Assembly: GCF_012933385.1 (NCBI RefSeq)
Contig: NZ_JABBPN010000001.1
Location: forward strand, 62,001 to 126,000
Length of the DNA stretch: 64,000 nt
Origin: Paenibacillus lemnae
Lineage (GTDB): Bacteria > Bacillota > Bacilli > Paenibacillales > Paenibacillaceae
Reading direction: 5' to 3'
Positions 15,306-24,554 of the stretch are shown here, piece by piece; within the stretch, counting starts at the first letter, position 1, and the number at the start of each line of letters is the position of its first letter. A program made the position numbers and the translations under genes. Under the pieces are notes generated by a model. The model was given only the letters and a program-made list of their open reading frames with translations, was not told where the DNA came from and ran no database searches.

Positions 15306-17219
15306 CTAGCTGTAGAATTGCCAGAATACAAGCTGTCCCACCAGAACAACCATAATACCAACAGGCAGGATGGCGGACCACTTGCCCGAGGCCATTGTAG
15401 CAGATCGATTCTTCTTCCAGGATAGCAGCAGCGTACAGATGAATAATGCAGCCAGTCCAGTCAGAACATAGTTGATTATAATATGCGGATATACTTCGGC
15501 ATAGGCCCGCTCATAGTTGCTGAGCATCCGTAAGGCGAGAATCAGATTGTTCAACACGATGCTGGTACCCGTCAAGGTGAGTCCGACCACCAGCTTACGG
15601 CTGACGGCACGAGGTGCAGGGGGTATTCCGCCTCTCCGCCGGTTCATCACCCCCAGTAGGAGCAAGACGAATGGGGCGATCAAGAAGTAGGCAATGGCCA
15701 GCACCGCCAAAGCGGCACTCAAGATCAGCACCGGCATGGATTTACTGGCAGGCAGCGGCAAATAATCAGAGGTATATACCGAGACCGCCTTCACTTTGTC
15801 ATCACGGACCGTGGCATACAGCATTGGCCAGGCATCGAGCGCAGCGTCACCGCTCACTTTCTCATAGAGGTAAGGCTGAACCTGCTTATAGCTTCCGGTT
15901 AAGCCCGATAGAGTCACCTGCAGCTGATCTGCTCCCTGCGGCTTAAGCTTCATCAATGTAAGATAGGGAAATAAATTCATGAAGCCATGCTCCGGGCGGC
16001 GTGCAGCTACGAACTCGCCTTGAATCTCTGACACATCCGGCAGATCGACAGCATCCGCTTGCTTGTATGTGCCTACTATCGCTTTGGTCAGACCATGAAC
16101 AATATTGGATTCACCGGCCTGATTGGTCATAATGATGATCGCAAACCGGTCTTCAGGCACAATCTGCAGATTGGTGGCAAAAGCAATCGTGTTACCGCCA
16201 TGTCCCAGCGTCCGGTGTTCTCCGGGATATTCCCAGAACCCATGGGCAATCCCCGGCATTCCTTCAGCGGGGGTATAGCTCTGGGTGAGCATCTTGTCCA
16301 GCGTCTCCGGTTTCTTGAACAAAGGGGACTGTTGTCCGTCTGGCGGGAGGAGTGCCATCGCAAATGCAGCCAGATCTTCCGCAGTACCATTATTGCCGCC
16401 GTTGGGGTACATGGACATATAATTCCATGGCCCAGGAGTAAAGGCGCCCTCTGCTTCAAAGAAATAACCTTTAGCTTTACGCTTAAGCAGCTCCGGGCGG
16501 TCCTCTACGACGGAATGTGCAATGGAGTCCCTCATGCTCAAGGGATCAAAAATGTGCTGCTGGACGTATTCATCAAAAGGCTGACCGGTGATTTCCTCCA
16601 CAATATACGCAGCCAGTGAGCTGCCATAGTTCGAATAGGCCACAGCTTCACCGGGTCTGTATATCTGTGCCGGCTGGGCAAGCTGCAGCCCGTCCTCCAG
16701 CGTCCGTACTTCCTCAGGGGATTGATAGGCCATATCGAACATATACTCTTCAAACCCGGCATTGTGATTCATCAGATGGAGCATCGTTATGGGATCGTCA
16801 TAGTTCAGCCTGGTTAGGAAATTCACGGGCAAATAGCGCCGGATATCTTCATTGAGATCAATTTCCCCTTGTTCCGCTAACTGCATCACGGAGGTCCATA
16901 CTGCAAGCTTGCTGATGGAGCCCCACTCCATGACCGTGTCCGTCGAGACAGGGATCTGCTGCTCCACGTCTGCGTAGCCGTAACCCTTGGACAGCACCAC
17001 TTCGCCATCCTTCACCATAACAATGGATGCGCCTACCGTTTGTTTTCCTATGTACTCTTTTACGTAATTGTCGACAAAGTCTTCCAAAGCGGTCAACGGA
17101 ATCCCGGAAGGAGTTGCTTCCCCCGTTCCCCCGCTGGTCTTCTCTGCTGCAAACACTGTGATACTACTGCATAACAACAATAGTATGGTGAACACGAAGG
17201 TACATCTTTTTCTTGACAA
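15306..17219 (-). CDS. Beta-lactamase-fold serine hydrolase with C-terminal membrane domain
   Basis: 637 residues from TTG 17219, chosen because AAAGGAGAGG lies just before it and a signal peptide (LSRKRCTFVFTILLLL...VFAA) starts there. The penicillin-binding fold shows Ser-x-x-Lys in GSISKL near residue 103, Tyr-x-Asn in YSNYG, and LGHGGNT in place of the KTG triad. After a beta-rich segment, four hydrophobic helices fill about 490-637. This is the architecture of FmtA/Pbp-like esterases and D-aminopeptidases at the cell surface rather than a secreted resistance beta-lactamase. It may edit peptidoglycan or teichoic acid D-alanine. Confidence 0.85.
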   Translation of the reverse strand: MSRKRCTFVFTILLLLCSSITVFAAEKTSGGTGEATPSGIPLTALEDFVDNYVKEYIGKQTVGASIVMVKDGEVVLSKGYGYADVEQQIPVSTDTVMEWGSISKLAVWTSVMQLAEQGEIDLNEDIRRYLPVNFLTRLNYDDPITMLHLMNHNAGFEEYMFDMAYQSPEEVRTLEDGLQLAQPAQIYRPGEAVAYSNYGSSLAAYIVEEITGQPFDEYVQQHIFDPLSMRDSIAHSVVEDRPELLKRKAKGYFFEAEGAFTPGPWNYMSMYPNGGNNGTAEDLAAFAMALLPPDGQQSPLFKKPETLDKMLTQSYTPAEGMPGIAHGFWEYPGEHRTLGHGGNTIAFATNLQIVPEDRFAIIIMTNQAGESNIVHGLTKAIVGTYKQADAVDLPDVSEIQGEFVAARRPEHGFMNLFPYLTLMKLKPQGADQLQVTLSGLTGSYKQVQPYLYEKVSGDAALDAWPMLYATVRDDKVKAVSVYTSDYLPLPASKSMPVLILSAALAVLAIAYFLIAPFVLLLLGVMNRRRGGIPPAPRAVSRKLVVGLTLTGTSIVLNNLILALRMLSNYERAYAEVYPHIIINYVLTGLAALFICTLLLSWKKNRSATMASGKWSAILPVGIMVVLVGQLVFWQFYS

Positions 17220-17463
17220 GAAATCCTCTCCTTTAACCCGCTTAAATTCCTGCAGCACTTCTATTTTAGCAAAAATACCCAATCCAAACCGTTTAATATT
17301 GTAAATTGAAGGAGTTGTACTTGATGGAAGCACGATCGTTAGAGATACAATTCAATTGTACTTGCCCCCAATCAGTGTTACTCTGAGAATCGAAAACCTC
17401 AATCGTACGTTTACAACACTTCCAACCATAAACCCCATTTCAGATACCAAGAAAGGTAACACC

Positions 17464-19203
17464 ATGATCAAAGTTGAACACTTATCCTTCTCGTTCCCGC
17501 AAAAGGAACTGTATACCGACATTTCATTCACGCTCGAAGAGGGGCAGCACTGCGCCTTTATCGGCACAAGCGGCAGCGGAAAAAGTACGCTGATCGAAAT
17601 CTTGATGGATCCGGAAAAACATTTGTTCGACGGCAAGCTGGAGATCGATCCGGACTGTCGAATCGGATATGTGAGTCAGTTCTCTCAGGTAGACCCAGCG
17701 GCAGAAATGACCGTTTTTGAATATATCGGGGCAGAATTTATCAAGCTCCAGGATGAAATCACAGCGATGTATGCAGAAATGGCAACTACGCCGGATATGG
17801 ATTCACTCTTGGAAAAGGTTCAATCGGCTCTGGACGCACTTGATGCCATGGGTGGAGATGATTTCGAGAGTACCATTCATAAACAGCTGGGTCTGGCCAA
17901 CCTCATGAAGCTAAAAGACGTTAGCGTAACCTCTTTGAGTGGCGGGGAATTCAAGCTTATTCAAGTCATGAAGGAAATGCTTAGTAGTCCCGATCTGATG
18001 ATTATGGATGAACCGGATGTATTTTTAGACTTTGAAAACCTCAATGCGCTCAAAAAACTGATCAATTCTCACAAAGGCATGCTGCTGGTCGTTACGCATA
18101 ACCGCTATCTTTTGAACCATTGTTTCAACAAAATCATTCACCTCGAAAACACGGAACTCCAGGAGTTTGAAGGAAGCTATATCGAGTACAATTTCTCCTT
18201 GCTTCAGACCAAAATCGAGCTGCAGGAGATCGCGGTTGCTGAAGCGGAAGAGATCGAGCGATACGATCAAATCATCGACAATCTTAGAGAGATCGCGACG
18301 AATGTAGCAGACGCTTCCAGAGGCCGAGCGTTAAATGCCAGAGTGAAGTTCCAGGAAAGATTGGAAGCGCGCAGAATCAAAGCGCCGTTTGTCGAGATCA
18401 AGCAGCCGAATATTGCGTTTGATCTGGATCATGAAGTCGAAGACAGCATCGCAGTAAAGGTGAATAACTATAACGTTTCCTTTGACGAGCTGTTGTTGAA
18501 AGATGTGAGCTTCGAGATCAAATCTACAGATAAAGTCGCCATGATCGGTCCGAACGGTACCGGGAAGACGACTCTGCTCCGGGATATTTTCAAGAACAAT
18601 CAGGATTCCATCGAGATCCATGACGATGTCAAAGTGGCTTATTTATCCCAGCATCAAGGCGAAACGCTGAAAGGCTCAAATAGTATCCTCCATGAATTCA
18701 TCGACGCCGGATTCCAGACGTATGACGAGGTCAGAGCGCATCTGGCGAAATACGGTTTTGAAGGTGAGATCTTGGAGCAGAAGATACAATCACTATCCGG
18801 CGGCGAAAAAAACATACTTCAATTGGCTAAAGTCGCGGCTACTCAAGCCGACCTGCTGCTTCTTGACGAACCGACAAGCCATCTGGACATCTATACGCAG
18901 GTCGCACTGGAGAAAGCCATCATCGACTATAAAGGCGCGATCCTCATGATTTCCCATGATTTTTATTCGGTCGTTAACGGTATGGATTATGTCCTCATCA
19001 TTGACAACAAGACGATTCGAAAAATGAGTATGCGCAAGTTCAGACAGATGATTTACGCCAGTCATTTCGATAAAGACTACTTGGAAATGGAGCAAAAGAA
19101 AAAGGCCGTTGAAATGCAAATCGAATTGGCTTTGAAAGATACGGATTTTGAACGCGCAAAAGGATTGATCGAGGAGTTGGAAGGGATCATCGAGCAGCTT
19201 TAA
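17464..19203 (+). CDS. ABC-F family ATP-binding protein
   Basis: Two ATP-binding cassettes in one 579-residue chain and no membrane segment, so a ribosome-associated ABC-F protein rather than a transporter. Domain 1 has GTSGSGKST, LSGGEFK and MDEPDVFLDF; domain 2 has GPNGTGKTT, LSGGEKN and LLDEPTSHLDI. The linker between them carries the basic, helical ABC-F interdomain segment. ATG at 17464 follows AGAAAGG. Some family members rescue antibiotic-stalled ribosomes; I cannot assign a drug class from sequence alone. The -VFLD- in domain 1 replaces the usual -TNHLD-, a feature of some non-housekeeping members. Confidence 0.85.
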   Translation: MIKVEHLSFSFPQKELYTDISFTLEEGQHCAFIGTSGSGKSTLIEILMDPEKHLFDGKLEIDPDCRIGYVSQFSQVDPAAEMTVFEYIGAEFIKLQDEITAMYAEMATTPDMDSLLEKVQSALDALDAMGGDDFESTIHKQLGLANLMKLKDVSVTSLSGGEFKLIQVMKEMLSSPDLMIMDEPDVFLDFENLNALKKLINSHKGMLLVVTHNRYLLNHCFNKIIHLENTELQEFEGSYIEYNFSLLQTKIELQEIAVAEAEEIERYDQIIDNLREIATNVADASRGRALNARVKFQERLEARRIKAPFVEIKQPNIAFDLDHEVEDSIAVKVNNYNVSFDELLLKDVSFEIKSTDKVAMIGPNGTGKTTLLRDIFKNNQDSIEIHDDVKVAYLSQHQGETLKGSNSILHEFIDAGFQTYDEVRAHLAKYGFEGEILEQKIQSLSGGEKNILQLAKVAATQADLLLLDEPTSHLDIYTQVALEKAIIDYKGAILMISHDFYSVVNGMDYVLIIDNKTIRKMSMRKFRQMIYASHFDKDYLEMEQKKKAVEMQIELALKDTDFERAKGLIEELEGIIEQL

Positions 19204-19230
19204 TTATAGTAGTAGAAAAGTATCCATACC

Positions 19231-19267
19231 AAAGACACTGAGGAGCAGAACTTCAGTGTCTTTTGTT
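19231..19267 (+). terminator. Terminator after the ABC-F gene
   Basis: AAAGACACTGA and TCAGTGTCTTT arms with an eleven-base loop, then TTGTTATTT. The AT-rich gap to 19537 must hold the promoter of the M20 gene; I see no gene there. Confidence 0.7.
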
Positions 19268-19537
19268 ATTTATCGAAGTTATTAAATTCTTTAAACACCG
19301 AATTGTGACCACGTTTATTGATATATGCGGGTGAATGTAATTATGTTCAATTCTCCGAAAGTATCCTAATTACTGGCTTATTAGTGCTTAAACTAGTAAT
19401 TATAGTAAATAAATAAATTTGAAAACGAACAATCTTTATATTAGAATGTGTAATGTTCGTGTTTTGGCCTTTTGTACTGTATACACCGTAATAGATTCAC
19501 CAGTAAGCTTTTGATGAATGGATTGGGGGAACTTGTG

Positions 19538-20827
19538 TTGATTTTCAAAAACCAGTACGAGGATATTAAGAGAATGGCAGAAGACATTTATCATCATCCG
19601 GAGCTGGGATATAAAGAAGAACGAACGAAACAAAAGGTAATCGCTTATCTAAAACAGCTAAATCCGGATATTCAGTTGGAGGAATTCAGCACAACCGGCT
19701 TCCGAACGACGTTAGGTGATTCCAGTAAAGAGCTGCATGTTGCGTTTATCGCAGAATTGGATGCGGTATATGCTCCTTCACATATGTATGCCGATAAGGC
19801 TACAGGCGCTGCCCACAATTGTGGTCATTACACGCAGGTTGCCATCGCGCTTGCTCTATACAGCTATCTTGTGAATAGCAAGGCGTACGACCATTTTGAT
19901 TATAAAATATCCTTTATTTTTGTGCCGGCGGAGGAGTATTTGGATCTCGCTTACCGGGATGAGTTAATGAAGCAGAACAAGATCACTCACTACGGCGGAA
20001 AGCCGGAAGCCATGAAGCTTGGCGTCTTTGATGATATTGACGCGGGGATTTGTGTGCATGCGATCGGCGGGGAATTTGCGAAGCGAACCATCAATACCAA
20101 CTGCGATTTGGCTGGTTTTCTGTATAAAAGATATACCTTTATCGGAAAAGCCTCTCACGCGGGGTTCGATCCTTTTTCCTCAGTTAATGCTTACAGCATG
20201 TCCACCTTGTTTAATGTGGCGGTCGGCTTAAGTCGTCAGCAGCTTAAAGACTCAGAAAAAGTACGAATCAATCCGATTGTCATGAATTCCGATATGTCCA
20301 CGAACGTCATTCCGAACGGTATCACCGTAGGAACGGATTTGCGGACTTTGTCCGTTGATTATATGAAGGAAGCTGCGGGAAGGCTGGATGACGCCGCCAA
20401 GGGAAGTGCTCTCGCCCTGCAGGGAGATGTAGAGATCTCCACCCAGATGGGTTATCTGCCTTTTAGCCAAAATCGTTACTTGTCCTCTTTTGTTAAAGAG
20501 GCATTTAAGAACACACAGGACATTGGAGTGCTGTTGGATGAGGATTCGATCAGTGCAGCGGGGGATATCGGGGACCTGTCCTACATGCTTCCTTGTATCC
20601 AGATCGGTTACAGCGGCTTTACCGGAACGATTCATGGCGATGACTTTATCGATATTGATCCTGAGTTTATCTATGAAATTTTCCCGAGGTTTCTGGCACA
20701 GGTGTTTGAGAAAATGAACGGAGCATTGGATAGAACCAGATTGTACAAAAGAAGTTATGAAGAGTATGCCCAATTGATTCAAGAGATTATTTGTGAAGAG
20801 GAAGGACGTCATCATGAAGAAAAATAA
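19538..20827 (+). CDS. M20-family amidohydrolase/metallopeptidase
   Basis: 429 residues from TTG 19538, which is seven bases after GGGGGA; GTG 19535 or ATG 19514 are possible. Metal ligands are visible in ELDAVY, the HNCGHYTQ segment (the His-x-Cys-Gly-His of the M20D group) and PAEEYLD, with HAG in the dimerisation domain (KASHAGFDPF). M20D enzymes hydrolyse N-acyl or aminobenzoyl-glutamate-type amides. It overlaps by 14 bases a DUF3100 membrane protein and is followed by a third membrane gene, so the set looks like one uptake-and-hydrolysis cassette. The substrate is not known. Confidence 0.85.
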   Translation: MIFKNQYEDIKRMAEDIYHHPELGYKEERTKQKVIAYLKQLNPDIQLEEFSTTGFRTTLGDSSKELHVAFIAELDAVYAPSHMYADKATGAAHNCGHYTQVAIALALYSYLVNSKAYDHFDYKISFIFVPAEEYLDLAYRDELMKQNKITHYGGKPEAMKLGVFDDIDAGICVHAIGGEFAKRTINTNCDLAGFLYKRYTFIGKASHAGFDPFSSVNAYSMSTLFNVAVGLSRQQLKDSEKVRINPIVMNSDMSTNVIPNGITVGTDLRTLSVDYMKEAAGRLDDAAKGSALALQGDVEISTQMGYLPFSQNRYLSSFVKEAFKNTQDIGVLLDEDSISAAGDIGDLSYMLPCIQIGYSGFTGTIHGDDFIDIDPEFIYEIFPRFLAQVFEKMNGALDRTRLYKRSYEEYAQLIQEIICEEEGRHHEEK

Positions 20828-21623
20828 CTTTATCTACCTTATCATCTTTGCATTATTGGTCGTAACGATCTCTGAAATGATTGGCTTTCAGAGTATCTCG
20901 ATCGGGGGAGTATCCATCGGCCTGCTGCCTCTCGTGTTTGCTATTTTGATTACGATGATACTTGGGTTGAATATTTTGCGAAAAGGCTTCTGGAAAAAGG
21001 TGTACAGCAAAGAAAATATCGAGTTTGCCGGCAAATATCTCATCTTGATTATGCTACCGCTTATGGCGAGATACGGTGCAGATGTTGCTCCTAAAATCGT
21101 TGATATTCTTGAGATCGGGGGGATTTTCCTCGTTCAGGAGCTGGGTAACCTGGGCACCGTGATTTTCGGACTTCCTATTGCGATTCTGCTAGGCCTGAGA
21201 CGAGAGGCGATTGGCGCTACATTGGGCATTGGACGTGAAGGTGAGCTTGCGTACATCTCGGAAAAGTACACGCTGGATTCAAAAGAAGGAAGAGGCGTAT
21301 TGTCCTTATATATTATTGGAACCTTGTTCGGCACGATATTTTTCAGCATATTTGCACCGATTCTGCTTAACTTTGGTTTCCGCGTTGAAGCCTTAGCGAT
21401 GGCATCTGGAGTGGGTTCAGGAAGTATGATGAGCGCATCATCGGCATCTCTAGTTGCTCAAGTTCCTGAAATGAAGAGTACAATCCTGGCCTACGCAGCC
21501 ACAAGCCAGCTGCTGACCAGTTTTTTAGGAACCTTTACCATGGTATTCCTTGCCGCTCCTTTACAGCAATTCCTATATCGAATCTTCACACGAGGTGACC
21601 AACATGCAAAACGCGCTGCGTAA
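20814..21623 (+). CDS. DUF3100-type polytopic membrane protein
   Basis: 269 residues with about eight hydrophobic helices. I recognise the DUF3100 pattern: an N-terminal IGFQSISIGGVSIGLLPL, the middle GLPIAILLGLRREAIGATLGIGREGELAYI, and MASGVGSGSMMSASSASL near residue 200. The family is of unknown function and looks like a transporter. ATG at 20814 follows GGAAGGA and overlaps the end of the M20 gene. The two M20/DUF3100 genes are coupled, which supports a role in moving the hydrolase's substrate or product. Confidence 0.8.
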   Translation: MKKNNFIYLIIFALLVVTISEMIGFQSISIGGVSIGLLPLVFAILITMILGLNILRKGFWKKVYSKENIEFAGKYLILIMLPLMARYGADVAPKIVDILEIGGIFLVQELGNLGTVIFGLPIAILLGLRREAIGATLGIGREGELAYISEKYTLDSKEGRGVLSLYIIGTLFGTIFFSIFAPILLNFGFRVEALAMASGVGSGSMMSASSASLVAQVPEMKSTILAYAATSQLLTSFLGTFTMVFLAAPLQQFLYRIFTRGDQHAKRAA

Positions 21624-22092
21624 CAAATACATCAAATACGGTCTGATTGTTCTCATAAGTATTGCTTTGATTCTGTTTACGCAGTCCATAAAGCTTATGA
21701 AGAATCCCGACTCGGCACCTGTCACTTGGATGACCATAGCAGGACTGCTTTCCCTTTGGGCTTTCTCCATGATCGGAATCTTTATATCGGAGAAGTTAAA
21801 TTCTTCGTCCGTTAAAGTATTGAGGGAATTTCCGGTATTGGGATGGGTATCCATCACTTCTCTTGTCATGTGCTTGCTTTCTGATTTTTTTGTCGATGCT
21901 ATTCGAGCAGTTGATTTCCTTTCGATTACGACACCGATCCTTACGTTTGCAGGCATATCGGTTGCTAATCGTCTTGTTGATTTAAAGAATACTTCCTGGA
22001 AAATTGCTGTTGTTGCGATATTCGTATTTAGCGGAACCTACATTGGCAGCACCATGGTGGCAGAACTCGGGTTGTACATTTCTGGAAAGTAA
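21604..22092 (+). CDS. Small membrane protein coupled to DUF3100
   Basis: 162 residues with four hydrophobic helices (about 12-30, 42-62, 80-108, 132-155). ATG at 21604 follows ACGAGGTGA and overlaps the DUF3100 gene by 20 bases, so the two are translated together. I do not recognise a named family by itself. A split two-subunit transporter with the DUF3100 protein would explain the arrangement; this is inference. A strong palindromic terminator ends the operon. Confidence 0.7.
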   Translation: MQNALRNKYIKYGLIVLISIALILFTQSIKLMKNPDSAPVTWMTIAGLLSLWAFSMIGIFISEKLNSSSVKVLREFPVLGWVSITSLVMCLLSDFFVDAIRAVDFLSITTPILTFAGISVANRLVDLKNTSWKIAVVAIFVFSGTYIGSTMVAELGLYISGK

Positions 22093-22115
22093 GAGTAGCT
22101 TGCAGCTTGCTTAGA

Positions 22116-22146
22116 AACCACTCCATCATGATGGAGTGGTTTTCTC
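22116..22146 (+). terminator. Terminator of the M20/DUF3100 operon
   Basis: AACCACTCCATCA and TGATGGAGTGGTT are perfect 13-base arms followed by TTCTC. Confidence 0.75.
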
Positions 22147-22222
22147 ATTAAGTGAAGGTTACGTTCAGCAAATTCTTCCACGTTCTCGTGGTATGGATCC
22201 ATCGTCAATGAGACGAAGATTC

Positions 22223-22291
22223 CGCGTTTCTTTAGAAGTAAAGCAGATATAATTGGAGGTGAAGATTCATCGGGGAGAGCCGTACCCTAAC
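22223..22291 (+). pseudogene. Remnant of the 3' end of an rlmH gene, att-like
   Basis: From 22259 the bases match the rlmH end at 27 of 31 positions and encode VKIHRGEPYPN against [11 protein letters not shown]. Upstream the match continues more weakly: EVKQI then a stop then LEVK, against VEQVYRAVK, so an in-frame TAA replaces a Tyr codon. No ribosome site or intact frame exists. It marks the far end of the accessory block that begins behind the intact rlmH. Confidence 0.8.
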
Positions 22292-22387
22292 AAACAGCAA
22301 GTTAAGCAACCCCACAAATCGGTGCATGAGATGTCGGATGTGAACTTTTTATTCTTGATATTCTATACCTGAAGGGAGGTCATTCAT

Positions 22388-23260
22388 ATGGATTGGCTCG
22401 GAGACCTGAATAGAGCATTACAGTATATTGAAGAGAATCTGGAGGAAGACATTGATTTGAAGGAAGCGGCGAGACTGGCTCATTGTTCGGACTATCACTT
22501 TTCAAGAATATTCTCTTTCCTTGCGGGCATTTCCCTGTCGGAGTACATCCGCAGGAGACGCCTCACGCTCGCGGCATTTGAGCTTCAAGCTGGAGACTTG
22601 AGAGTTGTGGATGTGGCCGTGAAATACGGTTATACATCGGCAGACGCTTTTTCCAGAGCTTTTCAGGCATTGCACGGGATATCGCCTTCTTTGGTCAAGT
22701 CTCATGCCCCATCTTTAATAGCCTATCCACGAATGACCTTCCAATTAACGGTTCAGGGAGGAAATGCTATGAATTATCGTATCGTTGAGAAAGAAGCGTT
22801 CCGTATCGCAGGTATTATGAAAAGGGTGCCGATTCAATTTGATGGGGTCAATCCTGAAATTGCATCCATGTGGAAAAGCCTAACCACTGAGGATATCGAA
22901 CTATTAAAGAAGCTTTCGAATATTGAACCACAGGGATTGATTTCGGCTTCGGTCAATTTTTCTGAAGGGCGAATGGAGGAGAAGGGAGAACTCGATCATT
23001 ATATAGGCGCAGCTACATCCAAGGAGTGTCCTGAGAATTTTTCAACATTAGAGGTTCCCGCATTAACATGGGCGGTGTTCGAAGCTGTGGGACCGTTCCC
23101 GGAAACGTTACAGCATGTCTGGGGCCGAATCTATTCGGAGTGGTTTCCTTCTGCAAGCTATGAATTGGCGAGGGGACCGGAAATGTTATGGAACGAAGGC
23201 AAGGATGTATCTTCACCCCAATACCGAAGCGAGATTTGGATACCCGTGATCAAAAAATAA
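22388..23260 (+). CDS. AraC regulator with C-terminal GyrI-like ligand domain
   Basis: 290 residues. An AraC/XylS HTH pair fills the first 100 ([30 protein letters not shown], then [25 protein letters not shown]), followed by a GyrI-like small-molecule-binding domain from about 125 to 290. The ribosome site GAAGGGAGG is strong. Members of this group, such as Rob/BmrR-like proteins, sense hydrophobic compounds. A second protein of the same plan lies at 28131. No obvious target gene is adjacent; its start is about 100 bases after the rlmH remnant, so it belongs to the original chromosomal flank. Confidence 0.9.
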   Translation: MDWLGDLNRALQYIEENLEEDIDLKEAARLAHCSDYHFSRIFSFLAGISLSEYIRRRRLTLAAFELQAGDLRVVDVAVKYGYTSADAFSRAFQALHGISPSLVKSHAPSLIAYPRMTFQLTVQGGNAMNYRIVEKEAFRIAGIMKRVPIQFDGVNPEIASMWKSLTTEDIELLKKLSNIEPQGLISASVNFSEGRMEEKGELDHYIGAATSKECPENFSTLEVPALTWAVFEAVGPFPETLQHVWGRIYSEWFPSASYELARGPEMLWNEGKDVSSPQYRSEIWIPVIKK

Positions 23261-23469
23261 TAGACTTGAAAATTCCCAAGAGTTGACATGGAAATTCTTC
23301 TTATGCTAGCATACACGTAACTGATTGGAACGGAGGGGTTACGTGTGTTGAACTAATTCTTTGATTTTCTTTGCGCAAAGGAACGAATAGTGGTTTAAGG
23401 CTATTTTGTGTGCATAGTAATCGAAGAATGGTTTGCCTTCACGGTAACCCGACTTAATTATATGATATG

Positions 23470-23502
23470 GAGGACAGAGAGGTCTCTGTCCTCATAGCTC
23501 TT
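23470..23502 (+). terminator. First of two tandem terminators
   Basis: GAGGACAGAGA and TCTCTGTCCTC arms, then a T-rich stretch (ctctttttcg). Confidence 0.65.
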
Positions 23503-23517
23503 TTTCGATTACCAATG

Positions 23518-23546
23518 CACAGGCTAATAGCCTGTGTTTTTCTTTT
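23518..23546 (+). terminator. Second of two tandem terminators
   Basis: CACAGGCT and AGCCTGTG arms with a three-base loop and TTTTTCTTTT; it ends 25 bases before the hydrolase start. Confidence 0.7.
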
Positions 23547-23570
23547 ATTACAGGTATGGGAGGGAATCAT

Positions 23571-24416
23571 ATGAATGAACAAGTAATCAAAATTGATGGA
23601 ATTGAAATATGTACAGACTGTTTTGGAGACCCTGCTAACCCGGCTATTTTATTAATTATGGGTGCCCAGTCCTCCATGATTTGGTGGGAAGAGGAATTCT
23701 GTCAGCGCCTGGCGGATGCAGGTCATTTTGTTATTCGTTATGATAACCGGGATGTGGGTCGTTCAACAGCTTACGAACCGGGTCAACCGAAGTACACGTT
23801 TGAAGATATGGCAGACGATGCCGTTAACGTATTGGATGCTTATGAGGTGGAGCACGCGCATATCTTAGGCATGTCCATGGGCGGTATGCTGACGCAAATG
23901 ATCGCGCTGCGGCATCCGGAAAGAGTGCTAACCATTACCCTCCTATCATCATCCAATTTTGCACCGCATTTTCCCCCGATGGAGGAGAAGGTGATGGAGT
24001 TTTTCTCGAATATGGAGGCAGTCGACTGGACAGACGAACAATCCGTAGTTGAATTTACGATGGCTAGATCAAGAATCCTCGTTGGTTCAAAGCATCTCTT
24101 CGATGAGAACAAAGTTAGTGAATTAAGCAGGAAAGATTTTAGAAGAAGTAAAAACCCGGCTAGCATGACTAATCATGCGTTGCTGTCAGGTGGAGAGTCT
24201 TATCTTGCGAGGGCTGGGGAAATACAAGTTCCCGCTTTGATTATACATGGAACAGAAGACCCCGTTATCCCTTATGAACATGGAAAACATCTTGCTAACG
24301 AGATTCCAGATTCCGTGTTACTGTCACTTGCGGGGGCAGGGCATGAACTTCATTACGATGACTGGGACATTGTTATTGATTCTATTGCAAAGCATACTTC
24401 AAAGCGATATCGCTAA
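23571..24416 (+). CDS. Alpha/beta hydrolase
   Basis: 281 residues of the alpha/beta-hydrolase fold. The nucleophile elbow is GMSMGG (near 103-108), the acid lies in HGTEDPVIP, and the base in GAGHELH near the C-terminus. The oxyanion region is GAQSSMIWW. It resembles the esterase/epoxide-hydrolase-like group often annotated as aromatic or lipid ester hydrolases; the substrate is open. ATG at 23571 follows GGGAGGG. The leader in front contains two terminators, so expression may depend on read-through or on a promoter between 23500 and 23560. Confidence 0.88.
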   Translation: MNEQVIKIDGIEICTDCFGDPANPAILLIMGAQSSMIWWEEEFCQRLADAGHFVIRYDNRDVGRSTAYEPGQPKYTFEDMADDAVNVLDAYEVEHAHILGMSMGGMLTQMIALRHPERVLTITLLSSSNFAPHFPPMEEKVMEFFSNMEAVDWTDEQSVVEFTMARSRILVGSKHLFDENKVSELSRKDFRRSKNPASMTNHALLSGGESYLARAGEIQVPALIIHGTEDPVIPYEHGKHLANEIPDSVLLSLAGAGHELHYDDWDIVIDSIAKHTSKRYR

Positions 24417-24423
24417 TCAGTAC

Positions 24424-24456
24424 AATAAGGCCGCCGATTACTTCGGCGGCCTTATT
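24424..24456. terminator. Strong terminator after the hydrolase
   Basis: AATAAGGCCGCCGA and TTCGGCGGCCTTATT arms around TTAC or shorter. It lies between convergent genes and can serve the hydrolase; the T run is short. Confidence 0.65.
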
Positions 24457-24554
24457 GATGAGTTGTTATTAGGATGGAAGAAAAGGAACTCTTGATTTAA
24501 CGTTTACACGAACATACTGATAGCCTCTCTCATTACGAACATCCGTGATCCAAC

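Larger units (their letters stand above)
23283..23547 (+). ncRNA. Possible structured RNA or leader with two terminators
   Basis: No frame fits here, but the stretch begins with TTGACA (23283-23288) and TAGCAT 18 bases on. ACACGTAAC (23313-23321) pairs with GTTACGTGT (23358-23366). A TTTGCGCAAA palindrome follows at about 23380, and the run GGGTTAC near 23356 can instead pair, with one bulge, with GTAACCC near 23444. Two terminator hairpins, 23470-23502 and 23518-23546, close it just before the alpha/beta hydrolase. An attenuated leader or a small RNA are both possible; I do not recognise a known class. Confidence 0.35.

Noticed and set aside
15306-17219. Calling the serine hydrolase an antibiotic-resistance beta-lactamase
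   Set aside because: The third motif is HGG rather than KTG and the chain ends in a four-helix membrane domain, which fits cell-envelope esterases or peptidases better.
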